Positions 42,931 through 50,694 of a stretch of 51,350 nt of DNA are shown here, piece after piece. The translations under genes were made by a program, and so were the position numbers. Every line of letters starts with the position of its first letter. The stretch's first letter is position 1. This DNA comes from Streptomyces sp. NBC_01264 (GTDB lineage Bacteria; Actinomycetota; Actinomycetes; Streptomycetales; Streptomycetaceae): positions 1-51,350 of the forward strand of contig NZ_JAPEOX010000009.1 in assembly GCF_026340675.1 (NCBI RefSeq), written 5' to 3'. The notes under the pieces were generated by a model. That model searched no databases. It had not been told where the DNA came from and saw only the letters and a program-made list of their open reading frames with translations.

Positions 42931-43039
42931 TTAAGACACTCACCCAATTCACCCGACCGAACGGCCAAGCCTCCCCACCCCACCACCACACCTCAACCAA
43001 AATACAACAGCCACACAGACCAGAAAAAAGGAAAGCCGA
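42931..43039 (+). promoter_or_regulatory. Conserved upstream leader of P4
   Basis: AATTAAGACAC, then CCAATTCACCCGACCGAACG, GGCCAAGCCTCC, a CCACCACCACA tract and AGAAAAAAGGAAAG before the ATG. Colinear with the P2 and P3 leaders. Confidence 0.6.
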
Positions 43040-43699
43040 ATGCGCTACACACGCACCGCACTCGCCACCGCCACAGCCCTACTCGCCCTCACCAGCCTCG
43101 CCACCACCGCACACGCCAACAGTGACGGCAAGGACAAAGACGGGAAAAGCAACATCTGCTACATCCACGTCGAAGGCAACCACAACCACAACGCCTGCGG
43201 CAGCATCAAATACGGCAACAACGCCACCACCGGCTCAGGACACAACGTGCGGGGCCTATCAGACTATCCATACCAATGGAACATGTGCGCCGGAATTCAG
43301 AACCTGGACACAACCGGCAACTTGACCATGGAAAATTTCGAGTGGACCTCAGACATCAACGACGCAAACTCTGCTCTCGCCAATGTGACTCCTGGCTTCA
43401 TCAGCAACAACCGAAATGATCCTGACGACGGCGGAAGCCTAGGAAATGGACAGAGCGCAGGCGCATGCATTTCCGCCATTGAACCACCACGATTCACCCT
43501 TTCGGCTACCATTCACGACGCCCGCAATAATAGGGATACTCGAGTATCATTCAGCCTTCTACACCCAGGTCAAAACGTCTACAACCAGCCCCCGACTCTC
43601 GCAATCGTCGGAGGGCGCCCTTACACCTTCGTCACCTCCACCAGCACCGCTAATAACACTCCCGCTGGAACCTTCGGCCTCCAGAACCCGCCAGTTTAA
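43040..43699 (+). CDS. Secreted modular protein P4
   Basis: 219 residues, ATG 43040 after AAAGGAAAG. A signal peptide (MRYTRTALATATALLALTSL...AHA) precedes the module CYIHVEGNHNHNACGSI then GNNATTGSGHNVRG. The C-terminal domain (~150 residues) has Asn- and Asp-rich strands (MENFEWTSDINDANSALANV, PRFTLSATIHDARNNRDTRVSFSLLH, RPYTFVTSTSTANN) and two further cysteines. It is unlike the C-termini of P1-P3. Function unknown. GC is lower than the plasmid backbone. Confidence 0.8.
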   Translation: MRYTRTALATATALLALTSLATTAHANSDGKDKDGKSNICYIHVEGNHNHNACGSIKYGNNATTGSGHNVRGLSDYPYQWNMCAGIQNLDTTGNLTMENFEWTSDINDANSALANVTPGFISNNRNDPDDGGSLGNGQSAGACISAIEPPRFTLSATIHDARNNRDTRVSFSLLHPGQNVYNQPPTLAIVGGRPYTFVTSTSTANNTPAGTFGLQNPPV

Positions 43700-43780
43700 C
43701 AACAACAAGGAAATCCTCAATAAGTCAGCTGCTTATTCTGCAAAATCCATTCGCGAAATAAGCAGCTGACTATCGGGGGT

Positions 43781-44576
43781 GGTGCTGTCACGTTGCCGGT
43801 GGCGGTCTGGGATAATCTTCGGGTTGTCCGTCCGGGGAGGGGTCCGAGCATGCCGTCCGCTACGCCGTCGTACGCGAACCACCCCCGGCCGAGATCATCG
43901 CGCATTGCGTGTGGCTGTACTTCCGCTTCCCGCTCTCCTTCCGCGAGGTTGAGGAGATGATGCTCGAGCGGGGCGTCGTCGTCTCCTACGAGACCATCCG
44001 CCGGTGGTGTCTGAAGTTCGGCCAGGCTTACGCGAACGCGCTGCGCCGCCGGCGCCCGCAGCCCGGCGACAAGTGGCATCTCGACGAGGTCTTCATCAAA
44101 ATCGGCGGGGTGCACAAGTACCTGTGGCGGGCCGTCGACGCCCATGGCAACGTGCTCGACATCCTGGTCCAGAACCGGCGGGACAAGCCGGCGGCCAGGC
44201 GCTTCCTCCGCCGGCTCCTCACCACCACCAGGCAGGTCCCGAGGGTGATCGTCACCGACAAACTGAAGTCGTACGGGGCAGCGCACCGCGAGGTGATGCC
44301 CTCGGTGGAACACCGCTCCCATACAGGGTTGAACAACCGGGCAGAGAACTCCCACCAGCCCACCCGTCAGCGCGAACGCGCGATGAAGGGGTTCCGCAGC
44401 CCCGGGTGGAGCGCAACGCCCGCCACCGCCTCGAAATGACCGTCCGCTTCAGATCTGGAACCACATCACCGGCGCCGCCGGCATGCCCGCCATGGTCTGA
44501 ACCCCGGCCCCTCCAGGCCCCGGCTCACCCCTGACGCACCATCAAACGATCACGCCGCCGACAACGTGACAACGCC
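43781..44576 (+). mobile_element. IS6 copy I, degenerate
   Basis: Ends GGTGCTGTCACGTTGCCGG and CGACAACGTGACAACGCC are present. The transposase is damaged: its start region is frameshifted before HCVWLYFRFPLSFREVEEMM, and a deletion after KGFRSPG removes the GAQRFLAAFTGISPHF-GRHLM segment. Readable codons span 43909-44439. Confidence 0.85.
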
Positions 44577-44724
44577 CGCCGACCTGCCCGTGGAGGTGCC
44601 TTTGCGTACCTAGCGCGACGACTCACAAAGATCCAGAGTTGACGTCTACCTACCGCCTGGAACTCTACGGTTACCGGGCCAGCACATGACTGTTTTCCAG
44701 ACAAAGCGGCAAAGAATTAACAAA

Positions 44725-45099
44725 ATGAATCACATGAAAACCCTCATTGCGCTCGCAATCATTCCATGGCTTACGTTCACGTCAATCGGGATGGCGCATG
44801 CCGCCGAATCTGATCCGACGCCTCACCGCGAAACAAAGCCGTACACCATTGTAAATAAGACTCAAAATTTTTACAGTGTTACATGCACTGGCTGCACTTC
44901 ATCCAGGATCGTCATAGACCCTGGAGGCTCGACAGAAATAACTAACATCGAACCCTCTGCCAGTGTTGATCTCAACGCCCCAACCACCGCACTGCGAATC
45001 GGCCTCGACACCGGTGCATGCACTGCAATAATCAAGCCCCTACCCCTGTGCACGGTTGATGCTGTCCCCCCCACGGAGACCACCGTAGGCGGACCATAA
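44725..45099 (+). CDS. Small secreted protein P5 (family-like C-terminal domain)
   Basis: 124 residues from ATG 44725 (an ATG at 44686 would add 13). A signal peptide (MNHMKTLIALAIIPWLTFTS...AHA) leads a compact beta-like domain: YTIVNKTQNFYSVTCTGCTSS, IVIDPGGSTEI, and a Cys pair near the end (GACTAIIKPLPLCTV). It lacks the ATTG-x-GH module, but the pattern Y-T-I-x-N...C-x-x-C...I-D-x-G-x-x-T-x-I recalls P1 and P2 C-termini. Codon use is AT-rich for this genome. Function unknown. Confidence 0.65.
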   Translation: MNHMKTLIALAIIPWLTFTSIGMAHAAESDPTPHRETKPYTIVNKTQNFYSVTCTGCTSSRIVIDPGGSTEITNIEPSASVDLNAPTTALRIGLDTGACTAIIKPLPLCTVDAVPPTETTVGGP

Positions 45100-45135
45100 C
45101 CTCGGTCCGTCACGGTACTGATGCCCCTATGGATG

Positions 45136-45823
45136 TCAAGGGGTGGTTGAGGCGGGGGCCGCCGGCTCACTGGGCGTGATGGCGGGGACGAGGAGTTTGT
45201 ACACCTCTCGTGCGACGTAGCGCTTCAGGCATCGGATGATCTCCCGCTTGGTCTTGCCTTCGGCTGTGCGCCGTTGCAGGTAGTCCTGGGTACGTGGGTC
45301 CCAGCGCAGGCGTGACAGGACGGCGCGGTAAAGGGCGGCGTTGGCCAGGCGGTCGCCGCCGCGGTTGAGCCGGCGACGCTGGGTCTTACCGGAGGACTGC
45401 TCGACGGGACTGACCCCGCACAAGGCAGCGAAGGCGGCCTCACTGGTGAGGCGTTCGGGATTGTCACCGGCCGCGATCAGCAGGGCTGCGGCGCTGTCCG
45501 GGCCGATACCGCGCACCTCGAGCAAAGCGGGACGGCTGCTCTTCAAGGCCTGGGTTATCCGCTTGACCAGGTCGTCTATCTCCTCGGTCAGGTGCTGGAT
45601 ACGGCGGGCCAGCAGCCGCAGCGTGTGGCGGGCGGCGCCAGCCGGGCCCGCGGAGCCGAGGTCGTCCAGCCCTGCGCAGTGCTTGATCAGGTGGGGGTTG
45701 GCCAGTCCGGCGAGGTCCTCGCGTAGCGCCGGGTCGGCGCAGACCAGGATGCTTTTGAGCTGGTTGATGGCCTGGGTGCGGGCCTTGACCGCGGATTGGC
45801 CTTCCCCTCGTAGCGTGGAGTCG
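45136..45823 (-). pseudogene. IS110-family transposase, C-terminal part
   Basis: Contains the Transposase_20 region (LLEVRGIGPDSAAALLIAAGD, AFAALCGVSPVEQSSGKTQRRR, NRGGDRLANAALYRAV), preceded by the coiled linker AINQLKSILV...LRLLARRIQHLTEEIDDL. The N-terminal DEDD catalytic domain is missing where an IS3 element begins (~45825). Confidence 0.85.
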
Positions 45824-45844
45824 TGACCCGATAAGGAGTTGAGG

Positions 45845-46144
45845 GTGGGGAAGCGACGTAGCTATGACGCGGAGTTCCGTGACGGGGCTGTGGGGATCGT
45901 GTTGGAGACCGGGAAGCCGGCGGCGGAGGTTGCTCGGGATCTGGGTGTGCACGAGGGGACGCTGCAGACCTGGGTGAGTAGGGCCCGCGGGGCGGCGGAA
46001 ATGGGTACGGGCCCGCTGGAGGAGTCCGAGCGGGAGGAACTGGCCCGTCTGCGGTCGGAGAATCAGCGGCTGCGCAAGGAGACCGTGGAGCTGGGGATGG
46101 AGCGTGATGTCCTCAAGCGATGCATGGTCCTGTGGGTGAAGTAG
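45845..46144 (+). CDS. IS3-family orfA
   Basis: About 99 residues from GTG 45845, with an HTH (GVGIVLETGKPAAEVARDLGVHEGTLQTWV) and a C-terminal coil (ELARLRSENQRLRKETVELGMERDVLK). It overlaps orfB by 25 bp in the -1 frame, the arrangement for a frameshifted OrfAB product. Confidence 0.85.
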   Translation: MGKRRSYDAEFRDGAVGIVLETGKPAAEVARDLGVHEGTLQTWVSRARGAAEMGTGPLEESEREELARLRSENQRLRKETVELGMERDVLKRCMVLWVK

Positions 46145-47070
46145 CTGAGACGGACCCGGCGGTGCTCGTCGGGGTGATCAGTGACTGCAGGACCGAGGAG
46201 AAGATCCCGCACACCGTGGCCTGCCGCGCGCTGGGCGTGTCACCGGCCTGGTACTACAAGTGGCGCGGCAGGCCCGCGAATCCGACGAAGCGTGAGGTCA
46301 GACGGGCTGCGCTGACCGAGCGGATCAAGCACTTCTTCGACGCCTCGGGCCAGACGTACGGCTCGCCCAGGATCACGCTCGATCTGTGGGCGGAGGGCTG
46401 GCAGGTGTCGGTGAACACCGTCGCCGAGGTCATGGCGGAGGAGGGCTGGTACGGCCGTGAGCCGAAGAAGCGCCGGAACCTGACCCGGCAGGGCAAGCGG
46501 CGTGCCGCCCGTGACCTGGTCGGACGGCACTTCGACGCGATCGCTCCCGACGTGCTCTGGGTAGGAGACATGACCGAGATCGACACCGGCGAGGGCAAGC
46601 TGTATCTGGCCACCGTCATCGACCTGTTCTCCCGCCGCTGCCTCGGCTATGCCATGGACGCTCACCACGACGCGGCCCTGGTGAGCGCGTCCCTGCGGAT
46701 GGCCACCGCGACCCGGGGCGGCGCCGTGGACGGAGTGATCTTCCACAGCGACAGGGGCAGCGAATACACCTCCGCCGCCTACAACAGCCTGTGCGACCGC
46801 CTCGGTGTGGTCCAGTCCATGGGCCGGGTGGGGTCCTGCTTCGACAACGCCGCCGCCGAGGCGTTCAACTCGACGATCAAGGTCGAGTACATCCACCGGC
46901 ACCGGTTCACGACCCGGGCCGAGGCCCGGATCAAGATCGCCACCTGGATCGCCGACTTCTACAACACCAGACGCCGCCACACCCGTGCCGGCGGACTCCC
47001 GCCCGCGGAGTTCGAGCAGAAGATCAGACAGCAACGCTGCCAAGCCCACCAGAGGGCCGAAGCCGCATAG
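46120..47070 (+). CDS. IS3-family orfB (integrase-core transposase)
   Basis: 316 residues. The rve core is complete: D in VLWVGDMTEIDTG, D in IFHSDRGSEYTS, E in CFDNAAAEAFNSTIK. With orfA it forms an apparently intact IS3 element inserted between an IS110 fragment and an IS6 remnant. Confidence 0.9.
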   Translation: MHGPVGEVAETDPAVLVGVISDCRTEEKIPHTVACRALGVSPAWYYKWRGRPANPTKREVRRAALTERIKHFFDASGQTYGSPRITLDLWAEGWQVSVNTVAEVMAEEGWYGREPKKRRNLTRQGKRRAARDLVGRHFDAIAPDVLWVGDMTEIDTGEGKLYLATVIDLFSRRCLGYAMDAHHDAALVSASLRMATATRGGAVDGVIFHSDRGSEYTSAAYNSLCDRLGVVQSMGRVGSCFDNAAAEAFNSTIKVEYIHRHRFTTRAEARIKIATWIADFYNTRRRHTRAGGLPPAEFEQKIRQQRCQAHQRAEAA

Positions 47071-47110
47071 AAGAGGACTCTACGTTTCCAGGGGATTGAC
47101 ATCAGCCCTG

Positions 47111-47286
47111 CGCCGGATGGTCTCGTAGGAGACGACGACGCTCCGCTCGAGCATCATCTCCTCCACCTCGCGAAAGGAGAGCGGGAAGCGGAAGTACGGC
47201 CACACGCAATGCGCGATGACCCACACCCCTCTCGGACACCCATAACCTCAAGATCATCCCAGACCGCCGAACAAGGTGACAGTGCC
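47111..47286 (-). mobile_element. IS6 copy J, ~176-bp right-end remnant
   Basis: Antisense of the transposase N-terminus (FREVEEMMLERSVVVSYETI) with the flanking end ...CAAGGTGACAGTGCC. The rest was displaced by the IS3 element. Confidence 0.75.
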
Positions 47287-47307
47287 TTTTCCCCTTCGCT
47301 GACTTCT

Positions 47308-48414
47308 CTATTCGGAGATGCAGTCACCTGCGGACAGGCCGCCGGGAATCCACGTCCACGCGCCGGTGAATCCTGCACCGGTGGGCACTGCTTCCTCGCG
47401 GGACCACGGGAGCTCGGTCGCCGCGTCGCCGATCCTCATGACGGCCATTCCGCTCATCACTCGGATCACGGGCGAGTGATAGAGCTGCATGGATGATTTG
47501 CCGGGAACATTGGTGGGCACCTGTTCCTCGAACCTGGTGGTCTCGGAACTCTCCCACGAGGTCTCCGTCTTGATGGCCTGCTCGAGCTTCGCCTCGACCC
47601 CGGGCCACTTGCCGGTGATCCCGTACGACGTGGTGACCCCGAACGTGAAACTGGAGCTGTTGGTCCACGTGTGACCTGCCCACACCGTCATGGTCTGTGC
47701 GGTGTCGGAGCAGTTCACCGGGCGTGCGGTGAGGACCTTGGGGCCGTTCTTGTAGGTGATGGCTGGATCCGCTATGAAAATACAGGCGAGGAGCGCCCCG
47801 CCAGCGTTGCAGGACGAGACGAACTCCTCCGGCGTGGGCGTGTAGCCGAAGCGGATGGAGCTGTAGGTGTTGAAGGGAATCGACCCTTCCGCAGTCGTGG
47901 TTCTGGGCATCCGGGACTGCAGGTGCGCCCCGCTGTAATTGGCGTCTTGGGCCAGGCCGCTGGAGCATCCGTTCATCCCGATCGTGGAATTGAACCGATT
48001 GTCCCAAGCCGGTCTGGATCCGAACTTTTTTTCCAGCGGGCTGAAGTTAATCGTCCAACTGGTCCCCTTCGTTCGGCAGGAGTGCGGACCGACGAAGATG
48101 GCGCTTGAGCCGGCGTACGTGGAGCCGGCGAAGGCTATCCCGGCGATCTGCGGATTCGCAGATTCCATCCTCTTCACCAGGGAGTTCGGCATCGCAGCGG
48201 CTTCCGCCGAGCTGGCAATGATCTTGCCGGACGTCGCGTCCTTGATGGCTTCGGGAAGACTCCCGTAACACTTGTTCGCGAACGTGACAATGTTGTTGCG
48301 GAGCACGCAATGGGTGGGTGTCTCGGCGGCGGCACCGGCTACAGCCGGGGTCGCCAGAACACCTGCTGCTGCCATGACCAAAGTGGTCGTGGCGGTAACG
48401 GACCTTCGCATCAT
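47308..48414 (-). CDS. Secreted protein with an aerolysin/ETX-MTX2-like pore-forming pattern
   Basis: About 368 residues. Start ATG 48414 is chosen because AAGG lies nine bases upstream; ATG 48423 overlaps it. The signal peptide is MMRRSVTATTTLVMAAAGVL...VAGA. An N-terminal Cys-containing half (HCVLRNN, NKCYGSL, HSCRTKG, GCSSGL) is followed by a long alternating Ser/Thr beta region: QTMTVWAGHTWTNSSSFTF, GVTTSYGITGKWPGVEAKLE, SWESSETTRFEEQVP, then SMQLYHSPVIRVMSGMAVM. This order (amphipathic strand, polar loop, strand, V-P-x-x-x strand) is what the stem and core strands of aerolysin-family beta-pore toxins look like. No sequence signature is decisive. It could also be a different secreted beta protein. 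Confidence 0.55.
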   Translation of the reverse strand: MMRRSVTATTTLVMAAAGVLATPAVAGAAAETPTHCVLRNNIVTFANKCYGSLPEAIKDATSGKIIASSAEAAAMPNSLVKRMESANPQIAGIAFAGSTYAGSSAIFVGPHSCRTKGTSWTINFSPLEKKFGSRPAWDNRFNSTIGMNGCSSGLAQDANYSGAHLQSRMPRTTTAEGSIPFNTYSSIRFGYTPTPEEFVSSCNAGGALLACIFIADPAITYKNGPKVLTARPVNCSDTAQTMTVWAGHTWTNSSSFTFGVTTSYGITGKWPGVEAKLEQAIKTETSWESSETTRFEEQVPTNVPGKSSMQLYHSPVIRVMSGMAVMRIGDAATELPWSREEAVPTGAGFTGAWTWIPGGLSAGDCISE

Positions 48415-48649
48415 CTCCGACATCCTTAAGCTGATGGCAGCGTCCGGGATGGACTCCCCAACCGGCGAGCACCGACGCGTGCGGAGCAGTCGGCGGAGCT
48501 CGCAGGATGTGGTATGCCGCGTTGAGGGCACCAACGATGACGGGCCACGTGCCCGAACTCCATCCACCGAACGGCTCCACCCACCACATCGCCCATCGGG
48601 CTACGGGTGAACACGATCGCGACTGGCGGGTGCGCCTGGCCCCCACCCG

Positions 48650-48750
48650 GGTGCTGTCACCTTGTCGGTGGTGTGATCGTTTGATTGCGCGTCAGGCCGT
48701 GCGGGGGTCGTCGGCGGCTGGTTGCTCAGACCGTCGCGGGCATGCCGGCG
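48650..48750 (-). mobile_element. IS6 101-bp left-end fragment
   Basis: Identical in sequence to the left end of copy H (GGTGCTGTCACCTTGTCGG... through CGGGCATGCCGGCG), then broken by a second IS6-type end. Confidence 0.85.
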
Positions 48751-48861
48751 GGTGCTGTCACGTTATCGAGGGTGTGATCGTCTGAGGGTGCACCAGGGCG
48801 GGACAGGGCCGGGGGAAACCCCAAGATCATCCCAGACCGCCCCCGACAACGTGACAGTTGC
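48751..48861. mobile_element. IS6 deletion derivative, ~111 bp
   Basis: Left end GGTGCTGTCACGTTATCGAG and right end CCCCGACAACGTGACAGTTGC flank only the two subterminal stretches of IS6 (GTGTGATCGTCTGAGGGT-; AAGATCATCCCAGACCGCC). The whole transposase gene is missing. Confidence 0.75.
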
Positions 48862-48863
48862 AC

Positions 48864-49721
48864 TCAGCTGGATGCGCACACAGCAACTGCACCGAGCACG
48901 ACAACGAAGGACTCTTGATTCTCCGCAGCAACCGTCCATCCGACACCTTGAGAATTCGGGATGATCGGCACGGGAGAACTATAGGCAATGTTAACCGTGG
49001 GGTAAAGGTCTCCCCCTTCCACGGTGGGACTAAGGGTATAGCCGCCCCCTGTAACTTTAGTTCCTTCGGGGCAGGTCGCAAAGGCAGTACCACTACCCCC
49101 AGGGCTGAGAATTACAGGCGCCCCGAAAATACTTTGTGTTGTCACCGGACCTGCTGGACCCGTAGATCCGGTAGCTCCGGTCGCGCCTGCTGGACCCTGG
49201 GCTCCCGCAGTGCCCGCTGCACCGGTCGCACCTGGCGGCCCTTCCGCGCCAGTTGCCCCTGCCGGACCGGCCGGCCCCACCGCGCCGGCAGCGCCGGTCG
49301 CACCCGCCGGACCGGGTGAGCCCGGGGCCCCCGGCGCGCCAGGCGCACCTGGGGAACCGGGTGCGCCTGGGGCGCCGGCGGGGCCTTGTGGGCCGGTGGG
49401 TCCTAGAGGCCCGGGGTGGCCATGGGGGCCGTGGGGGCCTTCGTGTCTGTCGGGGTGAGGAGGGTCAAGGGGGTTGTCGGGTGGCGTGTCGCACGAGTTG
49501 GCCCACGGGGCGGACTCGCATCCGTTAATCGGGCGGGGATCCGCGGCCACCATCGCGTGCGCGGTCGTGTCCCCGACGGTGGGGAAGGTGCTCGCAGCGG
49601 CTGTCGTGCCGGCGAGTGCACAGTCCGCGAGCGCCAGGAACACGAGCGTTCCGCGCACCACGGACGCCCGATGCCGCAGCTGATGGTTTGTTCGACCGCG
49701 CCTGCCATGTTGAGCAGCCAT
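48864..49721 (-). CDS. Secreted collagen-like protein
   Basis: 285 residues. The N-terminus has a basic, then hydrophobic stretch ([24 protein letters not shown]) fitting a signal peptide. A short Cys-containing linker ([16 protein letters not shown]) follows. Residues 95-193 are 33 uninterrupted Gly-X-Y triplets, Pro-rich first ([15 protein letters not shown]), then Ala/Thr-rich ([15 protein letters not shown]). The C-terminal ~90 residues are beta-like ([43 protein letters not shown]), a domain commonly found after bacterial collagen repeats. It would form an extracellular triple-helical rod. The stop lies 3 bp from an IS6 derivative, so the last residues may be altered. Confidence 0.85.
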   Translation of the reverse strand: MAAQHGRRGRTNHQLRHRASVVRGTLVFLALADCALAGTTAAASTFPTVGDTTAHAMVAADPRPINGCESAPWANSCDTPPDNPLDPPHPDRHEGPHGPHGHPGPLGPTGPQGPAGAPGAPGSPGAPGAPGAPGSPGPAGATGAAGAVGPAGPAGATGAEGPPGATGAAGTAGAQGPAGATGATGSTGPAGPVTTQSIFGAPVILSPGGSGTAFATCPEGTKVTGGGYTLSPTVEGGDLYPTVNIAYSSPVPIIPNSQGVGWTVAAENQESFVVVLGAVAVCASS

Positions 49722-49860
49722 GTTGTCCGTTCCGAAGCACTCTGCGTGACGTGAGGCTCATGCCCCACGACCGCTCCCATCCATGCCCCCCAGAACATGA
49801 ACCCCTTCAAGCGAACACAGAAATTCATGCAGACAGATCAGGCGAAACTGCTTGTGTCAG

Positions 49861-50666
49861 GGCACTGTCACGTTGTCGGCGGCGTGATCGTTTGATTGCG
49901 CGTCAGGGTGTGCCAGGGCCTGGTAGAGGGCGTAATTCAGGCCGCGGCAAGCAGGCTCCTCGTGCTGCCGGTGATCTGGTTCCAGACGGTGAAGTGGATC
50001 ATCATCTCGAAGCGGTGGCCGCCGGCGGTCATCAGGTGCCGGTGGGGCCGGAAGTGGGGTGAGATTCCGGTGAACGCGGCCAGGAACCGTTGCGCCCCAC
50101 CCGGGCTGCGGAACCCTTTCATCGCGCGTTCCCGCTGCCTCGTTGGCTGGTGGGAGTTCTCGGCCCGGTTGTTCAAGCCCTTGTGGGCACGGTGCTCCAC
50201 GGAGGGCATCACTTCCCGGTGCGCCGCCCCGTACGACCTCAGCTTGTCGGTCACGACCACCCGGGGTACCTGCCCGGTGGAGGTGAGGAGCCGACGGAAG
50301 AAACGCCTGGCCGCAGCCTTGTCACGCCGGCTCTGGACCAGGATGTCCAGGACGTTTCCGTCGGCATCGACGGCCCGCCACAAGTACTTCTGCTTCCCGC
50401 CGATCTTGATGAACACCTCGTCGAGATGCCACTTGTCGCCGGGCTGCGGGCGCCTGCGGCGCAGCGCGTTGGCGTAGGCCTGGCCGAACTTCAGACACCA
50501 CCGGCGGATGCTCTCGTACGAGACGATCACGCCCCGCTCGAGCATCATCTCCTCCACCTCACGGAAGGAGAGCGGGAAGCGGAAGTACAGCCACACACAG
50601 TGCGAAATGATCTCCACCGGGTAACGGTGATTCGCATACGACGGCGTGCTGGACGACACGAACCCG
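49861..50666 (-). mobile_element. IS6 copy K, right end replaced by IS3
   Basis: Left end GGCACTGTCACGTTGTCGG. The right subterminal region stops just upstream of the transposase GTG, where an IS3 end (GGGCCTTGACCCCG) begins. It is lineage-divergent from A-C. Confidence 0.85.
49937..50659 (-). CDS. IS6-family transposase (copy K)
   Basis: 240 residues from GTG 50659 (VSSSTPSYANHRYPVEII), DDE residues intact. The C-terminus differs from the others (ITGSTRSLLAAA). Its upstream region is displaced, so transcription from its own promoter is doubtful. In-frame sequence beyond 50659 belongs to the IS3 end. Confidence 0.9.
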   Translation of the reverse strand: MSSSTPSYANHRYPVEIISHCVWLYFRFPLSFREVEEMMLERGVIVSYESIRRWCLKFGQAYANALRRRRPQPGDKWHLDEVFIKIGGKQKYLWRAVDADGNVLDILVQSRRDKAAARRFFRRLLTSTGQVPRVVVTDKLRSYGAAHREVMPSVEHRAHKGLNNRAENSHQPTRQRERAMKGFRSPGGAQRFLAAFTGISPHFRPHRHLMTAGGHRFEMMIHFTVWNQITGSTRSLLAAA

Positions 50667-50694
50667 GGCCTTGACCCCGAATCCTGAACACGGG

